NCBI GenBank assembly: GCA_041306075.1
Contig: JBFYKH010000008.1
Span: 1 to 64,000 of the forward strand
Length of the DNA: 64,000 nt
Reading direction: 5' to 3'
DNA from: JAHIYG01 sp041306075
GTDB taxonomy: Archaea > Altiarchaeota > Altiarchaeia > IMC4 > SCGC-AAA252-I15
A model generated the notes under the pieces. That model did no database searches and was not told where the DNA came from. It worked only from the letters and a program-made list of their open reading frames with translations. The stretch's first letter is position 1; each line of letters starts with the position of its first letter. The translations under genes and the position numbers were made by a program. This document shows positions 24,545-33,472 of the stretch, in pieces.

Positions 24545-25750
24545 ATGATGTGGGACTACCTTAGGCTTTCCGTCAGGGGGATTAGGAGGAAGGGCGTGCG
24601 CAGCTGGCTCACCATGCTCGGCATATTCATAGGCATAGCCGCCGTGGTGTCGCTCATATCCCTCGGCAAGGGGATGGAGAACGCCATAATGGCGCAGTTC
24701 GAGAGCATCGGCTCGGACACCATAATCGTGATGCCAGGCACGGGCTTCGAATCGTTCGGCAGCGCGAAGCTCACAGCCCACGACGAGGACATTATCAGGG
24801 GGATAGCCGGCGTCGAGAACCTCGCCCCCTTCTCTGTGAGGCTCTCGAGGGTGGAGTACGGCAGGGACGTGTTCTACGGATTCGTCGGCGGATGGCCGAC
24901 GGACGACAGGTACGAGGTCATAGACTCCATGTCCACGTTCAAGCTGCTCGAGGGCCGCAGAAGCCAGCCCGGGGAGAAGTACACCACGGTCGTCGGCTAT
25001 AGCCTGGGCGAGGGGGGTTTCATCAACGGCAGGAACGTGCGCATCGGCGACAAGCTGACGATAGACGGGGTGGACTTCAAGGTCGTCGGCGTCATGGACA
25101 GGGTGGGCAACCCGGAGGACGACAAGAACATATACATACCGCTCGACGCGGCAGAGGAGATATTCGGCGACGACACGTACGACCAGTTCATCGTGAAGGT
25201 GGCGGTGGGCTATCCGCCGGAGAAGATCGCCGGGGACATAAAGTACAGGATGCGCAGGGACCGGAACCAGAAGGCGGGAGAGGAGGACTTCAGCGTCCAG
25301 ACGCCTGAGCAGCTCCTTGAGAGCGTCGGCGGCATCCTGACCACGGTTCAGGCCGTCCTTGTGGGGATAGCGATGATTTCCCTGATGGTCGGGGGCGTCG
25401 GGATAATGAACACGATGTACACGAGCGTCATAGAGAGGACCCGGGAGATAGGGATAATGAAGGCCATCGGCGCGAAGAACGACGACATACTCGCCATGTT
25501 CCTCGCCGAGTCAGGGACGCTCGGCGCGGTCGGAGGCCTGGTCGGCATAGCCATCGGCCTTGCGATGAGCAAGACCGTGGAGTACTATGGGGGGGCGCAG
25601 ATGGGCAACGACCTCCTGAAGGCGGACACATCCCCCGCCCTGATACTCGGGGCGCTCGCGTTCAGCTTCGTCGTCGGATGCCTCTCCGGCACCCTCCCGG
25701 CGATGCAGGCGAGCAGGCTGAAGCCGGTCGAGGCCCTCAGGTACGAGTGA
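24545..25750 (+). CDS. MacB/FtsX-type permease B (cassette 2)
   Basis: A 401-residue paralogue of the preceding permease, matching it in the N-terminal helix (RSWLTMLGIFIGIAAVVSLISLGKG), the coupling loop RTREIGIMKAIGAKN and the C-terminal end LPAMQASRLKPVEALRYE. The extracytoplasmic domains have diverged more, as expected for two non-equivalent halves of one transporter. A start two codons later (ATG 24548) is possible. Confidence 0.92.
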   Translation: MMWDYLRLSVRGIRRKGVRSWLTMLGIFIGIAAVVSLISLGKGMENAIMAQFESIGSDTIIVMPGTGFESFGSAKLTAHDEDIIRGIAGVENLAPFSVRLSRVEYGRDVFYGFVGGWPTDDRYEVIDSMSTFKLLEGRRSQPGEKYTTVVGYSLGEGGFINGRNVRIGDKLTIDGVDFKVVGVMDRVGNPEDDKNIYIPLDAAEEIFGDDTYDQFIVKVAVGYPPEKIAGDIKYRMRRDRNQKAGEEDFSVQTPEQLLESVGGILTTVQAVLVGIAMISLMVGGVGIMNTMYTSVIERTREIGIMKAIGAKNDDILAMFLAESGTLGAVGGLVGIAIGLAMSKTVEYYGGAQMGNDLLKADTSPALILGALAFSFVVGCLSGTLPAMQASRLKPVEALRYE

Positions 25751-25803
25751 TTGGCGGCGGGGCATACGCTGCCCCGGGATGATTTAAACCCGGCCGCGGT
25801 TAT

Positions 25804-26856
25804 ATGTTACCGATGCGCAGACACGCCGCTTGGACGCTTCTCGGGCTGGCCCTGGCGTACATGATGTACGTCATGGTGGCCGAGTTCGTGGACGTGCTCG
25901 TCTACAGCGTATTCATATACTACGTCAGCAGGCCAGTCTACTGGCGCCTCAAGGGCGGCTTCAAGTCCGAGATGGCCGCGGCCTTCGTGTCGGTGTTCAT
26001 CCTCCTTATGCCGGTGACCTTCGTCACGATGTACAGCATAGGCGTGGCTTCGGCGGAGCTGGCGAACTTCACGGCCGACTCCGAGCTGCCGTACAGGGAC
26101 TCCATCGTCGCCGCGGCGGCCGGGTACTCGTCCGCGCTCGAGGAGCTCGGCCCCGAGGACCTGGTAGGCCTCGGCCAGAGCTCGGACATGCGCAGCCTGT
26201 GGGACATCGCCTCCTACCTGGCTGTGGTGGCTATGGGAGCGCTGGTGCATGTCATGCTCACGTTCATAATAGCGCTGTACCTCCTCGTGGACGGCTGGAA
26301 GCTGAGGCGCTGGCTCTCCGGGAACCTTTACCCCCATGAGAAGCGGCTCACGGACAGGTACATGTCCGAGGTCGACGAGGACCTGCACAAGGTTTTCTCC
26401 GGGAACATACTCACGGCGTTCGTGATAGTCCTCATCGGCGCGGTGTCGTTCATCCTGTTGGACGCCATAGCTCCCCCGAACCTCGCCCTCCCCTACCCCC
26501 TGCTCATGGGCATGATATGCGGCGTCACGAGCCTGGTGCCCATGTTCGGGGTCGCATTATTCTGGGTTCCGGCGGCATTTTCGATGGCCGCCTGGTCGTA
26601 CGTGAACGGGGGCCTCGCCGAGGACCTCTGGTTCATCGCCCTCTTCACGGCCGTCTCTGCAGTCGTCGTCGACTGGGGCCCGAACCTGTTGTTCAAGCCC
26701 CGCATAACCGGCCGCAGGATACACCCCGGCCTCATGATGCTCGCATACCTCTTCGGACCCCTGGCGTTCGGCATCGCAGGGCTGTTCCTCGGGCCCATAG
26801 TCCTTGTGCTTGCGGTGAACTTCGTTAAGGTCGTGCTGCCCGAGCTGAGAAGGTAG
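25804..26856 (+). CDS. AI-2E family membrane transporter
   Basis: A 350-residue PerM/AI-2E exporter-family protein with about eight helices. These include the N-terminal re-entrant pair (VLVYSVFIYYVSRPVYWRL), the long central cytoplasmic helix region with KRLTDRYMSEVDEDLHKVFSGN and the conserved C-terminal segment GMICGVTSLVPMFG followed by LLFKPRITGRRIHPGLMML. The family exports small molecules or takes part in ion exchange, and the substrate here is unknown. ATG 25813 (MRRHAAW) is an equally possible start. Confidence 0.9.
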   Translation: MLPMRRHAAWTLLGLALAYMMYVMVAEFVDVLVYSVFIYYVSRPVYWRLKGGFKSEMAAAFVSVFILLMPVTFVTMYSIGVASAELANFTADSELPYRDSIVAAAAGYSSALEELGPEDLVGLGQSSDMRSLWDIASYLAVVAMGALVHVMLTFIIALYLLVDGWKLRRWLSGNLYPHEKRLTDRYMSEVDEDLHKVFSGNILTAFVIVLIGAVSFILLDAIAPPNLALPYPLLMGMICGVTSLVPMFGVALFWVPAAFSMAAWSYVNGGLAEDLWFIALFTAVSAVVVDWGPNLLFKPRITGRRIHPGLMMLAYLFGPLAFGIAGLFLGPIVLVLAVNFVKVVLPELRR

Positions 26857-26859
26857 GGG

Positions 26860-27372
26860 TCATATCAGCCTGGAGTCGTAGGCCCAGTGGAGGAGCGCCT
26901 GCCGTTGCCTGCGCCGGCACAGGAGGTCCCGCCGCATGCAGTGCTTCTTCACCGCCTCTCCGTGCCGCCTGATGGCCTTCCACCGGCTTATCTGGCGGAG
27001 GTCGTCCGGGCCTCGGCGGCCCAGGTAGTACCGGCAGTACCACTGGAACCAGCCTCTCGGGTCTTCGGGGTGTATCCATCCGCGTTTCTTCCATTCGGAG
27101 AGGGGGAGGGAGGCGTCGGTCCGGTAGAAGTTGAGTTCCGGGTTCCGTCCCCCGGGGCTGAGTTTCGCCCGCCTGAACCACGACTTCGGGAATTCGCCGC
27201 GGCAGTCCGTCATGTACTTGCCGCCGAAGACCCCGAGCTCGAGCATCCGTTTAGGCGTCAGCTCCGGCTTGAATTCCGGGTGGAAGTTCCCACCCGCAGG
27301 CTCCGTGAGATAGTACACGTAGCCGCTCTGCATCAGGTCGTTGACGACGACGCGGACAGGCTTCGCCCTCAT
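26860..27372 (-). CDS. Conserved protein of unknown function (YRSL-type, bacteria/eukaryote-like)
   Basis: A 170-residue soluble protein beginning MRAKPVRVVVNDLMQSGYVYYLTEPAG. It contains dense Trp/Arg/Pro motifs, including FKPELTPKRMLELGVFGGKYMTD, PEDPRGWFQWYCRYYLGRR and QRQALLHWAYDSR. From memory, near-identical motifs occur in an uncharacterised protein found in many bacteria and some fungi. The strong conservation implies an enzymatic or structural role, but no function is known to me. A TATA-like ccttttat (27398-27405) supports ATG 27372 as a leaderless start. It is divergent from proS. Confidence 0.8.
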   Translation of the reverse strand: MRAKPVRVVVNDLMQSGYVYYLTEPAGGNFHPEFKPELTPKRMLELGVFGGKYMTDCRGEFPKSWFRRAKLSPGGRNPELNFYRTDASLPLSEWKKRGWIHPEDPRGWFQWYCRYYLGRRGPDDLRQISRWKAIRRHGEAVKKHCMRRDLLCRRRQRQALLHWAYDSRLI

Positions 27373-27489
27373 AGGGTAGTGATTCTTCCGGCGCGCATAA
27401 AAGGCCGGATGCTCGACGGAATCCCCAGACTCGGGCATTCCAGGGGGTACGGGAGGGATTTTTATCATTGCGAGCATAATAGGTATCCT

Positions 27490-28875
27490 ATGGCCGAGGA
27501 GTTCGGTGAATGGTACAGGCGGATGCTCTCCGAGAACCTGCTCGTCGACGACCGCTACGACGTCAAGGGGATGCTCGTCTACCGCGGCAACGGGATGCGC
27601 ATCATGAGGGAGATGGTGCGGCACCTGGAGCGTCTCCAGGAGGAGGACGGCCACGAGCCCACGCTCTTCCCCGTGCTCATACCCGACAACCTCCTGATGA
27701 AGGAGGCGGAGCACATCGCCGGCTTCGAGGACCAGGTATACTGGGTGACCCACGCGGGCAAGAACCCCCTCGAGCGGAAGCTCGCCCTGAGGCCGACGAG
27801 CGAGACCTGCATGTACCCGATGTTCGCCCTCTGGGTGAGGACTTTCCAGGACCTGCCGGTAAAGGTCCACCAGACCGTCACCGTGTACAGGTACGAGACA
27901 AAGCAGACGAGGCCCCTGATCAGGAGCAGGGAGTTCTACTGGAACGAGGGCCACACCGCGTTCGCGACCGCCGAGGAGGCGGAGGAGAACGTGAAGACCA
28001 TCAGGCGCATCTACACGGACCTAATCAGCGGCCTCCTGTGCCTGCCGGTGCAGGTGAACATGAGGCCGCAGTGGGACAAGTTCCCGGGAGCCGAGTACAC
28101 GATGGCCTTCGAGACGCTCATGCCGGACGGGAGGACACTTCAGGTGGCGACGATACACAACCTCGGCCAGCATTTCAGCAGGGTGTTCGGCATCGAGTTC
28201 GACGACGACAAGGGGGTGAAGCATCACGCCTGGCAGACTTCTTACGGTCCCGGCTTCGGGAGGCTCCTTGCCGCCGCGGTTTCGGTCCACGGCGACGAGA
28301 AGGGCATGGTTCTGCCCCCGAGGGTGGCGCCCATCCAGGCCGTTATCATACCCATAATTTTCAAGGACGTGGAGAGGGCTGGCGTCATGGAGTACGTCCG
28401 GGCGCTTGAGGCCAGGCTCCGGGGCCGGGGCTTCAGGGTCAGGGTGGACGACAGCGACCAGAGGCCTGGCGCCAAGTTCTTCAGGTGGGAGCGGGAGGGC
28501 GTGCCCGTGAGGATTGAGGCCGGCCCCAGGGACATCAGGGAGGGCAAGGTCGTCGTCGTCAGGAGGGACAACGGCGTAAAGGAGAGCGTGGATGCGAGCG
28601 GGCTGGACTTGGCCGCCGTCTTCACTGCCGTCGAGGAGTATATGAGGGCTAAGGCCCAGAAGAGGTTCGACGAGAGGCTCTTTTCGGCTGACAGCCTCCC
28701 CGCGTTCAGGGAGCTTGTCGGCAGGGGGGTTGTCACTGTGGGCTGGTGCGGGCATGACGAGTGCGCGAAGCCCATCGACGAGGCGGGGACCATGCTGACT
28801 GTGACCGATGAGAGGGCGTCGTGCGTCGTTTGCGGCAAGGCCGGCACTAATGTCAGGGTCGCCAGGACATTTTAA
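27490..28875 (+). CDS. proS: Prolyl-tRNA synthetase, archaeal/eukaryal type
   Basis: A class II synthetase (461 aa) that charges tRNA(Pro). It contains motif 2 (RPTSETCMYPMFALWVR and YRYETKQTRPLIRSREFYWNEGHTA) and motif 3 region SYGPGFGRLLAA. The anticodon-binding domain (about 285-380, GFRVRVDDSDQRPGAKFF) and the archaeal C-terminal zinc domain with GWCGHDEC...CVVC follow. It lacks the bacterial editing insertion, as expected for this type. Start ATG 27490 has a TATA-like attttta (27458-27464) about 27 nt upstream. The frame is open far upstream but only as antisense to the 26860 gene. Confidence 0.97.
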   Translation: MAEEFGEWYRRMLSENLLVDDRYDVKGMLVYRGNGMRIMREMVRHLERLQEEDGHEPTLFPVLIPDNLLMKEAEHIAGFEDQVYWVTHAGKNPLERKLALRPTSETCMYPMFALWVRTFQDLPVKVHQTVTVYRYETKQTRPLIRSREFYWNEGHTAFATAEEAEENVKTIRRIYTDLISGLLCLPVQVNMRPQWDKFPGAEYTMAFETLMPDGRTLQVATIHNLGQHFSRVFGIEFDDDKGVKHHAWQTSYGPGFGRLLAAAVSVHGDEKGMVLPPRVAPIQAVIIPIIFKDVERAGVMEYVRALEARLRGRGFRVRVDDSDQRPGAKFFRWEREGVPVRIEAGPRDIREGKVVVVRRDNGVKESVDASGLDLAAVFTAVEEYMRAKAQKRFDERLFSADSLPAFRELVGRGVVTVGWCGHDECAKPIDEAGTMLTVTDERASCVVCGKAGTNVRVARTF

Positions 28876-28917
28876 CGTTGAACATTGTTTATAAAGGGGT
28901 TCTTCCAAAAAAATAAC

Positions 28918-29496
28918 ATGGAGGCCAGGAACCCCACCAGGGTATACGGCAGCCCGTATAAAACCCCAATCGCATACCCCCTGTTATTCATAGTCATACT
29001 CGTCTTCGCCGCATACGAGCTTGGTCTCAGCCTCCCCCAAGACGCCTTGAGGCCGCCCACAGGCTTCGCGACTGCGGAGACCGGCATCCACGACGGCCGG
29101 GACCTGGACACCCTGCTCGGCCAGGAGACGCTACCGGAAGACGCGCCGGTAATCACATCCAGGGGATTCAGCCTCCTTGAGCCCGTCGCCAAGGCGTCGA
29201 AATACCACGGCGACGGCACGCTCGCCATAATGTTCCTCAAGACGATGCCGTCCGAGCTGAGGATAGCGGACGTGAAGGTGACGAACAACGCGACAGGCAA
29301 AAGATGCCTGACCGTTGACAAGCCGAGAATCGTGCCCCAAAACCGCGAGACAGTCTACGTCGAGGCCGCCTCCTGCGACACGACACCCACCGAAAGCAGG
29401 ATACTAGAATACGACGTGGCGGTAATCTACGACATGACGTTCGGGCCGGTGGACATACCGTGCACAAGCTCAGGACGGCTGAGCGTGTGGCTTTAA
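28918..29496 (+). CDS. Single-pass membrane protein with extracytoplasmic beta domain
   Basis: A 192-residue protein with a short cytoplasmic N terminus (MEARNPTRVYGSPYKTP). One membrane helix (about 19-37, AYPLLFIVILVFAAYELGL) and an extracellular region of about 150 residues follow. Two Cys near residues 130 and 150, plus a Cys close to the C terminus, could form disulfides. No family was recognised. TATA-like gtttataaa (28888-28896) gives a leaderless start at ATG 28918. It lies just upstream of another anchored protein of similar layout. Confidence 0.75.
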   Translation: MEARNPTRVYGSPYKTPIAYPLLFIVILVFAAYELGLSLPQDALRPPTGFATAETGIHDGRDLDTLLGQETLPEDAPVITSRGFSLLEPVAKASKYHGDGTLAIMFLKTMPSELRIADVKVTNNATGKRCLTVDKPRIVPQNRETVYVEAASCDTTPTESRILEYDVAVIYDMTFGPVDIPCTSSGRLSVWL

Positions 29497-29521
29497 TACG
29501 GTTTAATGCAATATCTGTCTC

Positions 29522-30016
29522 GTGAAACCCATCGTCTACATAGCCGTCGCCACACTCCTAGTACTGGCCGCTGCCGGATACTGGCTCCTCCCGCAGATGA
29601 CCGCCAAGCCCGAGGTGGCCGTGAAAGGCGTGGACTACCGGGTTGAAGACAAGGTGGCCGTGTTCGGCGTCGAGATACCCACCAATATGACTGTGGTCGT
29701 CAGGACCGAAGTCTACAACCCGAACATACTCGCATTGAAGGTCACGGGAGCAGAGTGCAAAGTCTACATCAACGACGCCGAGATAGGCGACGGCAGACTG
29801 ACCGGGCCCCTGGAAGTCCCGCCGAAGGGCATTAGAGACATGACAGTGGAGGTGAACCTGCCCACCGAGAAGGGATTGTCGGGGATATTATCCGCGGTAA
29901 GCGAGGGCGCGGCCGTCGCAAGGGTCAAAGGCAAGGTAAGGGTCTTGCTGCCCGTGTTAGGCGAGGCCGAGGTACCGCTCGACGAGTCATACGACCTGTC
30001 AAACGCCGTCAGATAG
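29522..30016 (+). CDS. Membrane-anchored LEA14/WHy-like domain protein
   Basis: This is a 164-residue protein starting at GTG 29522. An N-terminal helix (IVYIAVATLLVLAAAGYWLLP) anchors it or acts as a signal. The remainder resembles the LEA type 2 (WHy) beta-sandwich: FGVEIPTNMTVVVRTEVYNPNILALKVTGAECKVYINDAEIG followed by VPPKGIRDMTVEVNLP. WHy domains are linked to stress protection and are common in archaeal surface proteins. The function here is not known. Confidence 0.75.
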   Translation: MKPIVYIAVATLLVLAAAGYWLLPQMTAKPEVAVKGVDYRVEDKVAVFGVEIPTNMTVVVRTEVYNPNILALKVTGAECKVYINDAEIGDGRLTGPLEVPPKGIRDMTVEVNLPTEKGLSGILSAVSEGAAVARVKGKVRVLLPVLGEAEVPLDESYDLSNAVR

Positions 30017-30266
30017 AAATCAGGTCCTTCCGCTTCCTGCGCTGCCTCGCATCGTTCATCCCGAAGATGTAGTCCACCACAAGCCAGCTTATGACGACGC
30101 CCATGAGGAACATCAGCCCGAACGCAGGCTCCCCCATCTGCCACACGATGAAGAAGAAGAGGGCGGAGAACACGAGCTTGGACCAGAATTTCATGAGCAG
30201 CGAGACTATGAGGCCGACTATGAAGAAGCCGAGATAGAAGTACAACGTCAGCCCAGCAAGTTCCAT
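30009..30266 (-). CDS. Small two- to three-helix membrane protein
   Basis: An 85-residue very hydrophobic protein with helices at about 5-25, 28-45 and 48-68, followed by a basic cytosolic tail (DARQRRKRKD). No family is recognised. TATA-like cattttaag (30288-30296) lies about 25 nt upstream of ATG 30266. Its end overlaps the end of the LEA-like gene by 8 nt on the opposite strand. Confidence 0.7.
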   Translation of the reverse strand: MELAGLTLYFYLGFFIVGLIVSLLMKFWSKLVFSALFFFIVWQMGEPAFGLMFLMGVVISWLVVDYIFGMNDARQRRKRKDLISI

Positions 30267-30372
30267 GATATAGTATTTGCCTAGCCCTTAAAATGCGCCT
30301 GCGACTGCCCTTCTGACACCCTAGAGGCCATAAAGCACCCGGCATCCCAGACGGCCATCCGCCGCGTCAGAC

Positions 30373-32508
30373 TCAACGTCTGAAGGAATCCCCTATGCTC
30401 TCCCCGGCGCGGCCGCGCAGCTCCCGCAGCCTGCCGCGTCCGCCCGGCTGGGGGCCGCCGTCGGAGCCTGAATCCCCCCCGAACATGCCCCTCAGGAGGT
30501 CCATGCCCCCTTTCTTGAGCAGGTACACGGTCACCAGGAATACAGCCGCGGCTATGAGGAGGAGTATCAGGACGACGACCCCTATGCCGCCGTATGTGAC
30601 GACATCCTTGTCACGCTGGATTGCGTCGGCCATAGCCGACACGTTGTCGTACTGCCGCCTGAGGGATGTGTCATTCAGCCCCAGGTACGCCTTGTCCGCC
30701 AGAGACAGGTGGTAGGTCGCGTTGCCGTAGTTGTTGGCCCGCACGTACTTGTAGGCCTCCTCGACCTCGGCATGGAACACATCATAGGCCTTGCACCAGG
30801 CATCGACCGACGACGCCTCCGAGACGAGCGTCTGGTTTCCGAGGAAAACATAGGCCTCCCTGACCCGGGCGGCGTAATAGGTGGCGTTGGCGCAGCGCCT
30901 CTCCGCGAAGTACCGCCTCATCAGCCCCAGGTTCTCCGCGGCTGCGGGTATGGCCAGCGCCCTCCCCTTCGTCGCCAGAAGCTCGTTCACGTGCGCCATG
31001 TCATTGACCTTCCGGTACTCGTCCGCCGCCATCTGGGCGTACTTCGCGGCCTCGGGGTACTCCCCCTTCACGAAGTAGTAGTCCGTCAGGTTGCTGTAGA
31101 TGTCGCCGCTCGAGTACCTCCCGGACTTGTCCAGGAGCGTCTTCACCTTGGCTTCGTCCGCCTGCCTGCCGGCTATCCCATACAGGTCCTTCGCCAGGAG
31201 CCCGTAGTACGACGTCAGGTTGTAATCCCTGTCGCGGTATGCCTTGTCCGCGAGCCCGTAGTAGTGCTCGGCCCTGCTGACCTGGACGTAAGCCGCGGAG
31301 TCCAGCGCCCGGACCCTGTGGTCCTTGGAGCCGTAGACTATGCTCGCGTATCCGTCGCCGTTCAGGTCCCCCACGTCTATCGAGCGCACGGAACCGACGG
31401 AGTCCGACTTGTAGACAAGCTCGCCGGCCGAGTCGAGTATGCGGATGCTCGCGGAACCCAGTATGATCTCTGCCGACCCGTCCTGCGCGAAGTCGTATGC
31501 CTTCAGGGCCGTCGTCTCGCCGGACGAGTACTGCCACAGCAGAGCCCCTGACGGGTCGAAAGCGTAGACCTTGCCGGCGCCCACGAAAACTCCCATCGAG
31601 CCGTTCGAGGACAGGGGCCCGCAGTCTATGGCGCGGACCTGCCCGTCGACCGCCGCGTCCCAGAGCACATTGCCTAGGTGCGAGTACGCCTTGACGCGTC
31701 CCGCGCTCCCGACCACCGCCTCAGAGAGCGAGTCCCCGTTTATGTCGCAGGCCTTGACCGCCGACACGCCGCCTTCGTAGTTGTCGGACCATCTCGTGGC
31801 GCCGCCCAGGTCGAAGGCGTAGAAGGTGGACGGCTTGCTGTAGGTCGGGGTGTAGGTGCCGCCAATCGTGTTAGGGGAGTACTTTATCGTGCCGACGAGC
31901 ACCGTCCTTGAGCTTCCACCGAAGTCCGCGGACGAGAGGGCGTAAGGCGTCTCAAGCCCCTTGAATGTGACCGCCGCAAGCTCCTCCTTCCCGTGCCCCC
32001 GTATGTTGAGGACGCTGCCTTTCTGCCCGTAGTTGGTGCCGACGACCGCCTCGTCCTTCCCGTCGCCGTTCAGGTCTGCTGCATACACGCTCTGCGAGTA
32101 TATGCTCTGTCCGGGGGAGCTCCGGGTCGGTATCTTCCATACTTCCTCCCCGGAGGGGGATAAGAGCTCCGCGTACGCGCCCGAGCCGACTAGGGTATAG
32201 CCCTTGTTAGAGACATGTATGTCCTCTAGGAGTCCGCCGAGGTACTTCCACCCCGGCTGCCCGCCCCCGTCGAACATGAATACCGTGCCGCTCTTGCCTT
32301 CCGACGTGACGTAGAGGCTGTCGACTATGACCTCCGCCTTCCCGTCGCCGTTGAGGTCGACGACGCGGACGTTATGGACTTCGCCCCTGACGTCCTGGCT
32401 CCAGAGGGGAGAGAAAAGGTCCTGGTACGAGGAGCCGCCGGTGGATGCTGCAGAGGCCAGACCCGCACAAAAAACCAGTAGGACGGCCACCGCCCGAGTA
32501 AAAGACAT
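30373..32508 (-). CDS. Secreted VCBS/FG-GAP repeat protein with TPR-like region and C-terminal anchor
   Basis: A 711-residue surface protein. The signal peptide is MSFTRAVAVLLVFCAGLASA. Residues about 40-420 hold beta-propeller repeats with four calcium-type loops (DLNGDGKAE, DLNGDGKDE, DINGDSLSE, DLNGDGYAS), the FG-GAP/VCBS pattern. Residues about 425-630 are helical with tetratricopeptide-like spacing (ADKAYRDRDYNLTSYYGLLAKD). A helix at about 640-665 (TYGGIGVVVLILLLIAAAVFLV) precedes a Gly/Arg-rich cytosolic tail. The protein may sense or bind ligands at the surface. A TATA-like element at 32532-32540 supports ATG 32508. Confidence 0.85.
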   Translation of the reverse strand: MSFTRAVAVLLVFCAGLASAASTGGSSYQDLFSPLWSQDVRGEVHNVRVVDLNGDGKAEVIVDSLYVTSEGKSGTVFMFDGGGQPGWKYLGGLLEDIHVSNKGYTLVGSGAYAELLSPSGEEVWKIPTRSSPGQSIYSQSVYAADLNGDGKDEAVVGTNYGQKGSVLNIRGHGKEELAAVTFKGLETPYALSSADFGGSSRTVLVGTIKYSPNTIGGTYTPTYSKPSTFYAFDLGGATRWSDNYEGGVSAVKACDINGDSLSEAVVGSAGRVKAYSHLGNVLWDAAVDGQVRAIDCGPLSSNGSMGVFVGAGKVYAFDPSGALLWQYSSGETTALKAYDFAQDGSAEIILGSASIRILDSAGELVYKSDSVGSVRSIDVGDLNGDGYASIVYGSKDHRVRALDSAAYVQVSRAEHYYGLADKAYRDRDYNLTSYYGLLAKDLYGIAGRQADEAKVKTLLDKSGRYSSGDIYSNLTDYYFVKGEYPEAAKYAQMAADEYRKVNDMAHVNELLATKGRALAIPAAAENLGLMRRYFAERRCANATYYAARVREAYVFLGNQTLVSEASSVDAWCKAYDVFHAEVEEAYKYVRANNYGNATYHLSLADKAYLGLNDTSLRRQYDNVSAMADAIQRDKDVVTYGGIGVVVLILLLIAAAVFLVTVYLLKKGGMDLLRGMFGGDSGSDGGPQPGGRGRLRELRGRAGESIGDSFRR

Positions 32509-32633
32509 TGATAATGATATTCCCCCGGAGATTATTAAGGATGCGGGGAGCGGTTTCCAGTGGCCATTCTGGACGCCGAATCCGGCCCCCTGGAGGAGGC
32601 GCCTTAAATACCGGCCCCCCGTAATATCCTCAG

Positions 32634-33353
32634 ATGAGGCTTCTCGTAGACCCCAAGGGCGGCAAATACCTGGTGGAGCGTGGGAGGGACTTCCACACGA
32701 AGTACGGTTTCGTGAAGTCCGACGCCGTCGCCTCGGCCGAGCCAGGAGCCGTCGTCGAGTCGAACACCGGCATCAGGTTCAGCGTCCTGGACCCGGACGT
32801 CAGGGACTACCTCGAGAAGGCTAGGAGGGGGCCGCAGGCGATGACGCTGAAGGACATGAGCATGGCGGCGGGCTACGCCGGGATAAGCTCCGGCAGCAGG
32901 GTGTTGGAGAGCGGCACCGGCAGCGGCCTGTTCACCATGTTCCTCGCCCACGTCGTGTATCCGGAGACGGTGGTGACTTACGAGCTGAGGGAGGACTTCG
33001 CGGACATCGCAAAGTGCAACTTCGAGCGCTTCGGAGTGAAGAACGTGCGATTGGAGCTCAGGGACACCTACCTGGGAATCGACGAGCGCGGCCTCGACGC
33101 CGTGTTCCTCGACCTCACGGAGCCGTGGAAGGTAGTGCCTAACCTGACGGAGGCCCTCGGGGTCGGCGGAACCCTAGTCAGCTACAGCCCGAGCATAAAC
33201 CAGAGCAGGCAGCTTACAGAGGCCCTCAACGAAGGCTGGCTCCACGAGACCTTCGAGAACATACTCCGCAACTGGAAGGCCGACACGATGCGCCCGGACA
33301 CGCAAATGCTCGGACACACCGGATTCCTGACGGTGGCGAGGAAACTCGCCTAG
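32634..33353 (+). CDS. trmI: tRNA (adenine-N1)-methyltransferase TrmI
   Basis: A class I SAM methyltransferase of the TrmI/GCD14 family, which in archaea makes m1A at positions 57/58 of tRNA. The 239 residues include an N-terminal beta domain (GKYLVERGRDFHTKYGFVKS) and motif I VLESGTGSGLFTMFLA. E117-type strand 2 VVTYELREDFA, the catalytic-region DLTEPW and a C-terminal MLGHTGFLTVARK follow. The proximity of proS, gatE and trm1 reflects translation functions. A TATA-like ccttaaat (32601-32608) supports ATG 32634 as a leaderless start. Confidence 0.94.
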   Translation: MRLLVDPKGGKYLVERGRDFHTKYGFVKSDAVASAEPGAVVESNTGIRFSVLDPDVRDYLEKARRGPQAMTLKDMSMAAGYAGISSGSRVLESGTGSGLFTMFLAHVVYPETVVTYELREDFADIAKCNFERFGVKNVRLELRDTYLGIDERGLDAVFLDLTEPWKVVPNLTEALGVGGTLVSYSPSINQSRQLTEALNEGWLHETFENILRNWKADTMRPDTQMLGHTGFLTVARKLA

Positions 33354-33400
33354 TTTGGCCAGCGTTTTCCGGGCGAAGCGAGGAAAAGGCCGCCGCCGTA

Positions 33401-33443
33401 GGCCGACACCATGAGACCGGACACGCGGACGCCGGGACACACC
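33401..33443 (+). repeat. Degenerate copy of the trmI 3' end
   Basis: Positions 33401-33443 match 33278-33320, near the end of trmI, at 35 of 43 positions. The offset is 123 nt, a multiple of 3, so the copy is in the same frame and still encodes ADTMRPDT. A stop at 33351-33353 and a second one at 33399-33401 leave the copy non-coding. It looks like a small tandem duplication of the gene end that is decaying. Confidence 0.6.
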
Positions 33444-33472
33444 TGGTTTTTAACTGCCGCAGGTAAATTTAG

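Noticed and set aside
23323..25750. Recent duplication of the cassette 2 permeases
   Set aside because: The terminal regions match, but the large outer domains differ strongly, so the duplication is old and functional divergence is more likely.
26887..27489. Long open frame upstream of and in phase with proS
   Set aside because: It is antisense to the conserved protein at 26860-27372 and adds nothing ProRS-like. The ProRS family start at 27490 has a promoter at the right spacing.
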